Source: Salinisphaera sp.
Lineage (GTDB): Bacteria > Pseudomonadota > Gammaproteobacteria > Nevskiales > Salinisphaeraceae
Direction of reading: 5' to 3'
DNA: 64,000 nucleotides
Assembly: GCA_027858915.1 (NCBI GenBank)
Contig: JAQIBT010000085.1
Span: forward strand, 1 to 64,000
Each line of letters starts with the position of its first letter. Within the stretch, counting starts at the first letter, position 1. This document shows positions 56,852 to 64,000 of this stretch, piece after piece. The notes beneath the pieces were generated by a model that worked only from the letters and a program-made list of their open reading frames with translations, was not told where the DNA came from and searched no databases. The translations under genes were made by a program, and so were the position numbers.

Positions 56852-57127
56852 TCGGCTGTTGGACGAGAGATTCAAGAACAGGGATTTATCCGCCAATGAA
56901 GGCGAATGACAAAAAATCTTTATCCGCAGATGACGCAGATTCAAGACAAGAACGCTTGATGTTCGGTGAGTGCGGATGATGCGTTCGGGCCTTGCATGCG
57001 TTCGCAGCGGTCGCTGCGAACGCCGTTTCGGCGTAATCTGCGGATCAATGCCGTTTGTATTATTGGCGTTCAGCAGCTTGCTGCGTTCGCGCTGATTCGC
57101 GGACAAAACGTCTGCCGGAATTGGCTC
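56852..57127. other. Hairpin-rich spacer between permease and adenine deaminase
   Basis: About 270 bases with no gene. It holds a perfect hairpin at 56998-57023, a small ACGCCG/CGGCGT hairpin right behind it (57020-57034) and repeated ATCCGCAGAT / ATCTGCGGAT arms near 56923 and 57036. This may work as a bidirectional terminator for the convergent genes or be a repeat element. Confidence 0.5.
56998..57023. repeat. Perfect hairpin, 12-base arms
   Basis: GCGTTCGCAGCG, loop GT, CGCTGCGAACGC. No T-run follows, so not a standard terminator. Confidence 0.85.
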
Positions 57128-58120
57128 TCAGCAATGATCGATAGCGTCGAGAATTTCGGCGCGCCGCGCGTCCGTCACAAACGCCGCGTTGACGGCGTTT
57201 CGGGCCAGTCCGCGGAAAATATTCTCGTCCCAGCCGAACGCCTCATGACAGGCCAGGAAGTTGTTCTGCATGCCGCCGCCGAAGTAGGCAGGGTCGTCGG
57301 AGTTCAGCGAGACGTTCAGCCCGGCGTCGAGCATGGCCGGCAGCGGATGATCGACGAGCCGGTCCACGACTTTCAGATAGACGTTGGACAGCGGGCAGAC
57401 CGTTAGCGGCATCTGGCTCTCGCGCAGGTGCGCGACCAGATCGGGATCCTCGAGACAGCGCACGCCGTGATCGATGCGACAGGCATCCAACGCATCGAGC
57501 GCGCCGCGGATATAGGCTGCCGGGCCTTCTTCGCCGGCGTGGGCCACGCGCCGGATACCCAGCGCCCGCGCGCGCTCGAACACGGCCGTGAATTTCTCCG
57601 GCGGATTGTTCTGTTCGGCGCTGTCCAGGCCGACGGCGGCGATGACGTCGTGCCACGGACGCGCTTGCTCCAGGACTTCAGCGGCTTCGGCAGCCTCGCG
57701 ATCGCGCAGAAAGCTCATGATCAGGGCGCTCGTCATGCCAATGGTTTGCTCGGCTTGCTGCATGGCACGGGTCAGGCCGTCGAAGGGCGTGGCCAGATCG
57801 AGGCCGCGTGTCAAATGGGCCTGCGGATCGAACGAAATATCGGCGTGTACCACGCCATCAGCGTGCGCGCGCTGGAAATAGGCCATCGCCAGCTCGAAGA
57901 AATCGTTCTCGGTATGGAGGACGTTCATGCCCTGGTAGTAGAGGTCGAGAAACGATTGCAGATCGTCGAACTTGTAGGCAGCGCGTACGGCGCCGACATC
58001 GACAAAAGGCAGCTGAACGCCGTTGCGTGCGGCCAGCTCGAACATCTGCTCGGGTTCCAGCGTGCCCTCGATGTGCAGATGCAGTTCGGCCTTCGGAAGT
58101 TGGCGAAGCCAGTCTTTCAT
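57128..58120 (-). CDS. Adenine deaminase (adenosine-deaminase fold)
   Basis: 330 residues. Zinc and catalytic residues: KAELHLHIEGTLEPEQMFEL at 10-29, VAHAGEEGPAAYI (catalytic Glu near 200), RIDHGVRCLED and SLNSDDPAYFGGGMQ. HIEGTLEP together with FDPQAHLTRGL and TVCPLSN match the type that deaminates adenine rather than adenosine (the characterised Pseudomonas/yeast Aah1 branch). It gives hypoxanthine, next substrate of xanthine dehydrogenase. It is read opposite to guaD and the permease, and shares orientation with gntR. Confidence 0.88.
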   Translation of the reverse strand: MKDWLRQLPKAELHLHIEGTLEPEQMFELAARNGVQLPFVDVGAVRAAYKFDDLQSFLDLYYQGMNVLHTENDFFELAMAYFQRAHADGVVHADISFDPQAHLTRGLDLATPFDGLTRAMQQAEQTIGMTSALIMSFLRDREAAEAAEVLEQARPWHDVIAAVGLDSAEQNNPPEKFTAVFERARALGIRRVAHAGEEGPAAYIRGALDALDACRIDHGVRCLEDPDLVAHLRESQMPLTVCPLSNVYLKVVDRLVDHPLPAMLDAGLNVSLNSDDPAYFGGGMQNNFLACHEAFGWDENIFRGLARNAVNAAFVTDARRAEILDAIDHC

Positions 58121-58194
58121 GTGGGTATTCCAATCGGAGGGGGCTATTTGCGCTCGCTGTCAGGTCTTCTGTTGAGTAGCGCCAGGGCGCGGGG

Positions 58195-58222
58195 CAAGCT
58201 GAAACTGCAACAGGCCCGAGTG
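58195..58222 (+). repeat. Dispersed intergenic repeat, divergent copy D
   Basis: GCAAGCTGAAACTGCAACAG followed by GCCCGAGT. The core differs by one base (CTG for CGG) from the others. It lies between the adenine deaminase and gntR genes. Confidence 0.4.
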
Positions 58223-58238
58223 TTATTGCCGAACTGCG

Positions 58239-58946
58239 TTAGCTATTCAGAATAGAGGACAGATCCACCTCGGCGTCGTTACGCGCATGCGTCAGACGTT
58301 GTTCGAGATAGTCAAGATGCTCGCAGGCACGTTGTGCTGCGCGTTCGCCGTCGCCGTCGAAAATGGCATCGGCGATGCCACGATGATCTTCGGCGCGATA
58401 ACAGGCCGCCATGCCGGGGACTTTGTACAGCGCCACCGTGATCGAGGTACGCAGGATCAACTCCTGCAGGATCTGGGCCAGCACTTGGTTGGGGCAGGCG
58501 TCGGCCAGCCGCTCGTGAAAATGCAACGACAGATGGATTCGGTCGTCGTGGTGGCCTTCGTCGTGGGTCTGGTGCTCGGCCGCCACCATGCTTTCGATCT
58601 CTGCGCGCGCGCTGGCGCTGAGTTGCCCGGCCGTCTTGCGCATCACTTGCGCTTCCACATGACGCCGTGCGTCGAATAACTGTGCGGTTTCTTCGCGCGT
58701 CGGATGCGCGACTACGGCACTCTGATTGCGACGCATGAGAATGATGTGATCGCCGCTCAGGCGCACCAGCGCACGGCGCACGACCGAACGATTGACGCCG
58801 TATATCTCGCTCAAGGTGAGCTCCGGAAGCCGGGCACCAGAGGGCAGTTTCTGGGTTAGCACAGCGTGACGAATTGAATCGTAGATCTGGTTTTCTGTCT
58901 GCGTTGTGCGCTTTGTTTTACTGGCTCTAGAGGTTGTTTGCGCCAT
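58239..58946 (-). CDS. GntR-family regulator (FCD type)
   Basis: 235 residues from ATG 58946; a GTG seven codons upstream is possible. The winged helix spans about 18-85 (NQIYDSIRHAVLTQKLPSGA, SEIYGVNRSVVRRALVRLSG with the recognition helix). The C-terminal all-helical FCD domain has FHERLADACPNQVLAQILQE with His ligands likely for a metal or a purine-like effector. Divergent to xdhA and next to purine genes, it probably represses or activates the purine island through the TTGTCRACAA sites. Confidence 0.88.
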   Translation of the reverse strand: MAQTTSRASKTKRTTQTENQIYDSIRHAVLTQKLPSGARLPELTLSEIYGVNRSVVRRALVRLSGDHIILMRRNQSAVVAHPTREETAQLFDARRHVEAQVMRKTAGQLSASARAEIESMVAAEHQTHDEGHHDDRIHLSLHFHERLADACPNQVLAQILQELILRTSITVALYKVPGMAACYRAEDHRGIADAIFDGDGERAAQRACEHLDYLEQRLTHARNDAEVDLSSILNS

Positions 58947-59050
58947 GGGCTTATCCGATCGGCTCACGTGGAGTAGGGGCTGTGTGCCGCCACTTTAATA
59001 ACGTTTTTCACTGACGTCATCTATCGGGTGTCGACTTTTGCATGGAAAAA

Positions 59051-59062
59051 TGTTGACAATAT
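59051..59062 (+). promoter_or_regulatory. Operator-like site near gntR
   Basis: TGTTGACAATAT, which read on the other strand contains ATTGTCAACA, identical to the first site upstream of guaD. Confidence 0.5.
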
Positions 59063-59204
59063 TATAACTATATTGGTAACACTTGTGAAGGCGGGTCACT
59101 GTGCGTGTCTACAGGCATGCAAGCCACCGCCGCCAAAAACAGCAGGGTGAAGGCGATAGCTTCCCATGCGTACAGCCCGTGACTCGAGAGTCGAAATCGG
59201 CCAC

Positions 59205-59218
59205 GACTGTCGACAATA
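59205..59218 (+). promoter_or_regulatory. Operator-like site upstream of xdhA
   Basis: GACTGTCGACAATA, sharing TGTCGACAAT with the perfect palindrome of guaD, 31 bases before the xdhA start. Confidence 0.5.
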
Positions 59219-59248
59219 ATAGATAACGACAACATGGGAGGAGAGGCG

Positions 59249-60712
59249 ATGACACAGGCGGTGAGATTTCTTCTGGGCGATCAGCCGATCGAGTTGCACG
59301 ATGTTGACCCGACCCAGACGGTCCTGCAGTGGCTGCGCAACGACGCAGGCCGGCGCGGCTCCAAGGAAGGCTGTGCCGAAGGCGACTGCGGAGCCTGCAC
59401 CGTGGTGCTCGGACGGGTCGATGACAACGACCGCATGGTCTACCGCGCAGTCAATGCCTGCATTCTGTTCATGCCCACGCTCGACGGCTGCCAGTTGCTC
59501 ACGGTCGAGCACCTCAAGACCGCCGACGGCCGCTTGCACCCAGCGCAACAGGCGATGGTGGATTGCCATGGCTCGCAATGTGGCTTTTGTACACCGGGTT
59601 TCGTGATGTCGTTGTTCGCGCTCTATCTGAGTGAGGACCGGCCTTCGCGCCAGCGTATCAACGACGTGCTGGCCGGCAATCTATGCCGCTGTACCGGCTA
59701 TCATCCGATCGTCAACGCGGCCAGCTTGATGTACGACTACGACTGGCAGGATCCGACGCTTGCGAAGGCGAGCGAAACCGTTGCCTGCTTGGTCTCGATG
59801 CGCCGCAGCGACACGTTGGCGCTGACCCATGGCGCTCGGCGTTATTTCGCCCCGGTCGATATCGCAGGCCTTGCCACCGCCATGGCCGACTACCCGGAGG
59901 CAACCCTGCTCGCCGGCGGGACCGATGTCGGGCTCTGGGTGACCAAGCGCCATATGACTCTTGACACAGTGATCTATGTGGGCGACGTGGCTGAGTTGCA
60001 CGGCATCAAGGAGACCGATGGGGCCATCGAGATCGGCGCGGCGGTGACTCACAGCGACGCGATAGGCGTATTGGCGCGTCATTTCCCGGACTTCGGCGAA
60101 TTGCTGCGCCGCTTTGCATCGACGCTGATCCGTAATTCGAGCACGGTCGGCGGCAATATCGCCAACGGCTCACCAATCGGTGATTCCATGCCGGTGCTGA
60201 TCGCACTCGGTGCGCGTTTGACCCTGCGCGGGCCGGACGGCGCGCGTGAGATGCCGATCGAGGATTACTACATCGATTACGGCAAGCAGGATCGGCGCCC
60301 CGGCGAATTTGTCGAGCGTATCCGGGTGCCGGTGCTCGCGACCGACGAGCATTTTCGTTGCTACAAGATTTCCAAGCGTTTCGACCAGGATATTTCTGCG
60401 GTGTGCGCGGCATTCAAGATACGCGTCGAGGATGGCCGGGTCGCGGCTATTCGCACCGGTTTCGGCGGCGTGGCGGCGACCCCCAAGCGTGCCGTCAGCA
60501 CCGAGGCGGCGCTCCAGGGACAGCCCTGGAATGAAGCCACCGCGACTGCCGCCGAAGCGGTGCTGGCCAAGGAGTTCAGCCCGCTGACCGACATGCGTGC
60601 CAGCGAACAGTACCGCCGGCTGGTGACCAGCCGGCTGTTGCGCAAGTTCTATATCGAGACCACGCAACCCGAGGCCAGAACCCGGGTGCTGGAAGACGAG
60701 ACAGAGGCATGA
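59249..60712 (+). CDS. xdhA: Xanthine dehydrogenase small subunit XdhA
   Basis: 487 residues from ATG 59249 (GGAGGAGAGG just before; the ATG at 59234 contains this ribosome site). Two [2Fe-2S] centres: CAEGDCGACTVVLGR (first cluster, about 42-56) and CGFCTPGF with NLCRCTGYHPI (second, about 112-150). The FAD domain follows (AGGTDVGLWVTKRH, then NSSTVGGNIANGSPIGDSMP). It passes electrons from the Mo centre of XdhB to NAD+. Overlaps xdhB by ATGA. Confidence 0.96.
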   Translation: MTQAVRFLLGDQPIELHDVDPTQTVLQWLRNDAGRRGSKEGCAEGDCGACTVVLGRVDDNDRMVYRAVNACILFMPTLDGCQLLTVEHLKTADGRLHPAQQAMVDCHGSQCGFCTPGFVMSLFALYLSEDRPSRQRINDVLAGNLCRCTGYHPIVNAASLMYDYDWQDPTLAKASETVACLVSMRRSDTLALTHGARRYFAPVDIAGLATAMADYPEATLLAGGTDVGLWVTKRHMTLDTVIYVGDVAELHGIKETDGAIEIGAAVTHSDAIGVLARHFPDFGELLRRFASTLIRNSSTVGGNIANGSPIGDSMPVLIALGARLTLRGPDGAREMPIEDYYIDYGKQDRRPGEFVERIRVPVLATDEHFRCYKISKRFDQDISAVCAAFKIRVEDGRVAAIRTGFGGVAATPKRAVSTEAALQGQPWNEATATAAEAVLAKEFSPLTDMRASEQYRRLVTSRLLRKFYIETTQPEARTRVLEDETEA

Positions 60713-63231
60713 ACGAACCCACACCGAAATCCAACCCCAGTGTTCGTGTCGCCAAACCCCACGACAGTGCTCGCAGGCACGTCAGCGGCGAGGCGCGCTA
60801 CGGCGACGATATCCCCGAGCCGCGCGGCATTCTGCATGTCTATGCGCGCCCGGCCGAGCGCGCGCATGCCCGCGTCACAAAGATGAATCTGGACGCCGTA
60901 CGCAGCGCGCCCAACGTGGCGGCGGTGATGTCGGCGGCGGATCTGGACCAGACCACCAATGATATCGGACCGGTTTTTCCCGGTGACAAGGTGTTTGCCG
61001 ACAAGCAAGTCATGTTCCACGGTCAGGCATTGTTTGCAGTAGCCGCCGACAGCATCGAAAATGCTCGTCGTGCGGCCATGCGAGCAGATATCGGCTACGA
61101 GGATCTGCCGGCGATCCTCACCATCGAGGAAGCGCTCGAGCACAACGCCAAAGTCGCGCCTACCAGGCACTCGCCGCGCGGTGACTCGGGCGCCGCATCT
61201 CCGGTGGCCGCCGACAACATCGAAGGTGCCCGTAGTGCCGCCATGCGCGCCGATATTGGCTACGAGGATCTGCCGGCCATCTTCAACGTGGACGCGCTCG
61301 AGGATAGCGCTGTGGTCGTGCCTTCCAAGCGCTGGCAGCGCGGCGATTCAGCGGCTGCCATTGCCGCATCGCCGCATCGCCTGTCGGGACGTACGAAGAT
61401 GGGCGGCCAGGAGCATTTCTATCTCGAAGGCCAGGTCGCCATGGCTATTCCGCAGGAAGACGGCGACATGCTGGTGCACAGTTCTACCCAGCATCCCTCC
61501 GAGGTGCAGCATCTGGTCGCCAAGGTGCTGGGCGTGCCGGACCACGCCGTAACGGTCGAGAACCGGCGCATGGGCGGCGCTTTCGGTGGCAAGGAGACCC
61601 AGGGCGCCCAGTTTGCCGTGATCGCGGCCCTGCTGGCCCGCCAGACCGGGCGCGCGGTCAAGTTCCGGCCCGACCGCGACGACGACATGATCATGACCGG
61701 CAAGCGCCATCCGTTCCTGATCGACTATGACGTCGGCTTCGACGACACCGGGCGCATCAGCGGCATCGAGGTCATGCAGGCGGTGGACTGCGGCTATTCG
61801 CCGGATCTGTCACATTCGATCGCCGATCGCGGCATGTATCACGCCGATAACGCGTATTTTCTGGAAAACGTGACCATCACCTCGCATCGCTGTCGTACCA
61901 ACAAGGTATCGAATACCGCCTTCCGTGGTTTCGGCGGCCCACAGGGCATGGTCGGCATGGAACACGTGATCGAGGAGATTGCCCGTCATCTGGGCCGCGA
62001 TCCACTGGAGATCCGTAAGCGCAATCTCTACGGCGTAACCGAGCGCAACGTCACGCCCTACGGCATGACCGTCGAGGACAATGTGCTGCATGACCTTCTG
62101 CCCGAGCTCGAGGCGAGTTCCGACTATGCCCGGCGACGTGAGGCAATCCGTGCCTGGAACGCCGACAGCCCGTGGCTGAAGAAAGGCATGGCCCTGACTC
62201 CGGTCAAGTTTGGTATCTCGTTCACCGCCAAGCATCTCAACCAGGCCGGCGCGCTGGTACTGGTCTATCAGGACGGTAGCGTGCAGCTCAACCACGGCGG
62301 CACCGAGATGGGCCAGGGCCTGCATACCAAGGTCGCCCAGGTGGTCGCCGAGGTGTTCGGTATCGATCTCGACCGGGTGCGCATCACTGCCACCAATACC
62401 GGCAAGGTGCCCAATACATCGGCCACCGCGGCCTCAGCTGGCTCCGATCTCAACGGCGCGGCAGCCTACAACGCGGCCAACAAGATCCTCGACCGCCTGC
62501 TGCCGCTTATCCGCGATCATTTCGACGTGGCATCGCAAGACAAGATCGAGTTCCGCGACAATGCCGTGTTCGCCGGCGAACGACGGCTGGCGGGCTTCGC
62601 CGAAGTCGTGAAGCTGGCCTACATGAATCGGATCCAGCTATCGGCCGCCGGCTTCTATGCCACGCCCAAGCTTGAGGTCAACGCTGACGGCACCGGCCGG
62701 CCGTTCTACTACTTCGCCTATGGAGCAGCCTGTACAGAAGTGCTGATCGATACGCTGACCGGCGAATACCGCATGACCCGGGTGGATATCCTCCACGATG
62801 TCGGCCGTTCACTGAACCCGGCCATCGACATGGGCCAGATCGAAGGCGGCTTCATTCAAGGCGCTGGCTGGCTGACCACCGAGGAACTGTGTTGGGACGA
62901 CGCCGGGCGGATCCAGACCCATGCGCCGTCTACCTACAAGATTCCCGTGTGCAGCGACGTGCCCGAACAGTTCAACGTCAAGATCTATGAGCGCGGCGAG
63001 AACATCGAGCAAGCCGTTTATCGCTCCAAGGCCGTGGGTGAGCCGCCGTTGATGCTCAGCCTGTCGGTGTTGCACGCGATCAAGGACGCGCTGGCCGCGG
63101 TCAACGGCTATCGCTATGCCGCGCCGTTGCATGCCCCGGCCACGCCAGAAGCGGTGTTGCTCGCGATCGAGGCGATGCGCGCCCCGGCGCCCCAGCCGCG
63201 CCAGCGGCGCGTCGCCGAAGAGGCCGAATAA
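60709..63231 (+). CDS. xdhB: Xanthine dehydrogenase large subunit XdhB with internal duplication
   Basis: 840 residues, about 60 longer than usual. The Mo-cofactor domain is complete: MGGAFGGKETQGAQFAVIAA, TAFRGFGGPQGMVGMEHV (substrate Arg), GTEMGQGLHTKVAQVVAEVF, NTSATAASAGSDLNGAAAYN and the catalytic Glu in KAVGEPPLMLSLSVL. The extra length is an in-frame 55-codon tandem duplication in the N-terminal part (AADSIENARRAAMRADIGYE and AADNIEGARSAAMRADIGYE). It oxidises hypoxanthine and xanthine to urate. It starts on the last bases of xdhA. Confidence 0.96.
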   Translation: MNEPTPKSNPSVRVAKPHDSARRHVSGEARYGDDIPEPRGILHVYARPAERAHARVTKMNLDAVRSAPNVAAVMSAADLDQTTNDIGPVFPGDKVFADKQVMFHGQALFAVAADSIENARRAAMRADIGYEDLPAILTIEEALEHNAKVAPTRHSPRGDSGAASPVAADNIEGARSAAMRADIGYEDLPAIFNVDALEDSAVVVPSKRWQRGDSAAAIAASPHRLSGRTKMGGQEHFYLEGQVAMAIPQEDGDMLVHSSTQHPSEVQHLVAKVLGVPDHAVTVENRRMGGAFGGKETQGAQFAVIAALLARQTGRAVKFRPDRDDDMIMTGKRHPFLIDYDVGFDDTGRISGIEVMQAVDCGYSPDLSHSIADRGMYHADNAYFLENVTITSHRCRTNKVSNTAFRGFGGPQGMVGMEHVIEEIARHLGRDPLEIRKRNLYGVTERNVTPYGMTVEDNVLHDLLPELEASSDYARRREAIRAWNADSPWLKKGMALTPVKFGISFTAKHLNQAGALVLVYQDGSVQLNHGGTEMGQGLHTKVAQVVAEVFGIDLDRVRITATNTGKVPNTSATAASAGSDLNGAAAYNAANKILDRLLPLIRDHFDVASQDKIEFRDNAVFAGERRLAGFAEVVKLAYMNRIQLSAAGFYATPKLEVNADGTGRPFYYFAYGAACTEVLIDTLTGEYRMTRVDILHDVGRSLNPAIDMGQIEGGFIQGAGWLTTEELCWDDAGRIQTHAPSTYKIPVCSDVPEQFNVKIYERGENIEQAVYRSKAVGEPPLMLSLSVLHAIKDALAAVNGYRYAAPLHAPATPEAVLLAIEAMRAPAPQPRQRRVAEEAE
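61039..61368 (+). repeat. 165-base in-frame tandem duplication within xdhB
   Basis: Copy 1 starts at 61039 (GTAGCCGCCGAC), copy 2 at 61204 (GTGGCCGCCGAC); 55 codons each. The first 30 codons of the copies agree closely (DIGYEDLPAI in both), the rest is more diverged (EALEHNAKVAP versus DALEDSAVVVP). Confidence 0.85.
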
Positions 63232-63290
63232 ATGATGGCGGCGAGCGCACAGGCGCGCGGACTTGAGCCTTCGGGTGCGGGACGCCGGCA

Positions 63291-64000
63291 GTGACCGTGC
63301 TGGCTTTCTGGCGCGCAGTGGACGAGCGTCTGGCGACCGGTGAGCCGGTCTTCGTGGTGCTGGTGGTGGCCAACACCCGCGGCTCGCCCGGCACGCTTGG
63401 CGCCCGCGCGCTGGTCGATGCGCGCGGCGACATGCAAGGCACGATCGGCGGCGGCATCATGGAGGCCAATGTGCTGGCCCAGGCCCACGAAGCCTTGGCG
63501 CAGAGCGCGTATCCGCCGCGTATCCAGCGCCTCGTGCATCGACGGACCGGCGATGCCGACGCCTCTGGGCTGATCTGTGCCGGCGAGCAGACCAATCTGT
63601 CGGCGGTGCTGGTTGGCGCGCAGGACGCCGACAGCGTCGCGCACTTCGTCGCCGCCCTCGAGCGCGAAGACGAGTCGGCGGCCACGCTCGTCATCGACGC
63701 CGACGGCCTGCGCGTCAGTGACGCAGCACCGGATTTCGCCCAGCCGTCGCTGCGCCTGACTAACGCGCAAGGCAGCTGGCAATACGCCGAGGAGAACATC
63801 AGTCGCCGTCGGCTGGCCATCGTCGGCGCCGGCCACTGTGGCCGGGCGCTGGCGCGCCTAGCCGCGAACGTCGGCTACCGGGTCGATGTCTTCGATACCC
63901 GCGCCGATGTGATGGCCGACGGCGACTGGCCGCCCGATGTGCGCTGCCAGTCGCCGGGCGACTACGCCGAGTTGGCCATGGGTCTCGGGTACGCAGGCCT
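63291..64000 (+). CDS. xdhC: XdhC-type molybdenum-cofactor accessory protein (partial)
   Basis: The frame is open to the window end, about 236 codons. GTG 63291 begins TVLAFWRAVDERLATGEP, then VVANTRGSPGTLGARALVDA, GTIGGGIMEANVLAQAHE (the XdhC/CoxI N-terminal domain) and, after a spacer, the C-terminal Rossmann part LAIVGAGHCGRALARLAANV. In the family it binds the Mo cofactor and supports sulfuration and insertion into XdhB. It follows xdhB by 59 bases. The distal part of the Rossmann domain lies beyond the window. Confidence 0.92.
   Translation, partial: MTVLAFWRAVDERLATGEPVFVVLVVANTRGSPGTLGARALVDARGDMQGTIGGGIMEANVLAQAHEALAQSAYPPRIQRLVHRRTGDADASGLICAGEQTNLSAVLVGAQDADSVAHFVAALEREDESAATLVIDADGLRVSDAAPDFAQPSLRLTNAQGSWQYAEENISRRRLAIVGAGHCGRALARLAANVGYRVDVFDTRADVMADGDWPPDVRCQSPGDYAELAMGLGYAG

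Larger units (their letters stand above)
58947..59248. other. gntR-xdhA divergent promoter region
   Basis: 300 bases between divergent genes with at least two operator-like sites (59051 and 59207) and an A+T-rich stretch 59045-59080 that should contain one of the promoters. No small gene is seen. Confidence 0.5.

Overview
This window is about 64 kb of a G+C-rich Gram-negative chromosome. CopAB, Hsp33, QueA, CspA, UgpABCE, an AzgA-type purine permease, a PEP-CTERM protein and a WS/DGAT acyltransferase together suggest a gammaproteobacterium, possibly a marine or halophilic lineage such as the Salinisphaera group. The genus is an inference from gene content only. I found no rRNA, tRNA, CRISPR array or recognisable transposase.

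Region 1 (1-14 kb) is a copper and heavy-metal resistance island in partial decay. Apparently intact genes are copA, copB, a CopL-like Cys/His protein, a DUF4396 membrane protein, a double DoxX-like membrane protein, a CcdA-like membrane protein and a Met/His-rich exported protein. Between them lie wrecks: a P1B-type ATPase with four separate lesions, a MerR/HMA fusion scar, a cytochrome c remnant, a second copB remnant, a thioredoxin-like remnant and a porin frameshifted at its signal peptide.

Region 2 (14-25 kb) holds a lipoprotein, a ligase-associated exonuclease without its ligase, a patatin phospholipase paired with a voltage-sensor-like membrane protein that has no pore, and a complete glycerol-3-phosphate ABC importer (ugpB-A-E-C). 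A PQQ-type beta-propeller and a Lon-substrate-binding-domain protein lie on the other strand.

Region 3 (25-36 kb) carries three hotdog thioesterases in a row, a broken sugar-ABC permease, a GlpQ-type phosphodiesterase that could feed the ugp importer, a MOSC protein, an MFS transporter and a wax-ester synthase/DGAT-like acyltransferase. It also has a tightly overlapping minus-strand set (DUF2237, DUF4174 lipoprotein, phytanoyl-CoA-dioxygenase-like) and small exported proteins, one of them built from about 14 pentapeptide repeats.

Region 4 (36-53 kb) has an orphan ParA, a PEP-CTERM/exosortase-associated acyltransferase and one PEP-CTERM substrate, then mostly housekeeping and metabolic genes: oligopeptidase B, DUF2254, prpE, a GNAT, an alpha/beta hydrolase, PAP2, queA, cspA, a 54-residue membrane protein, hslO, an SDR and a MATE exporter.

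Region 5 (53.8-64 kb) is a purine-base catabolic island: guanine deaminase, purine permease, adenine deaminase, a GntR-type regulator and xdhABC (xdhC runs off the end). Adenine would go to hypoxanthine, guanine to xanthine, and both to urate. TTGTCRACAA-like palindromes in front of guaD and between gntR and xdhA look like the operator of one local regulon. XdhB carries an in-frame 55-codon tandem duplication. A family of intergenic repeats with core GAAACGGCAACAGGCCC is scattered through the 26-58 kb part.
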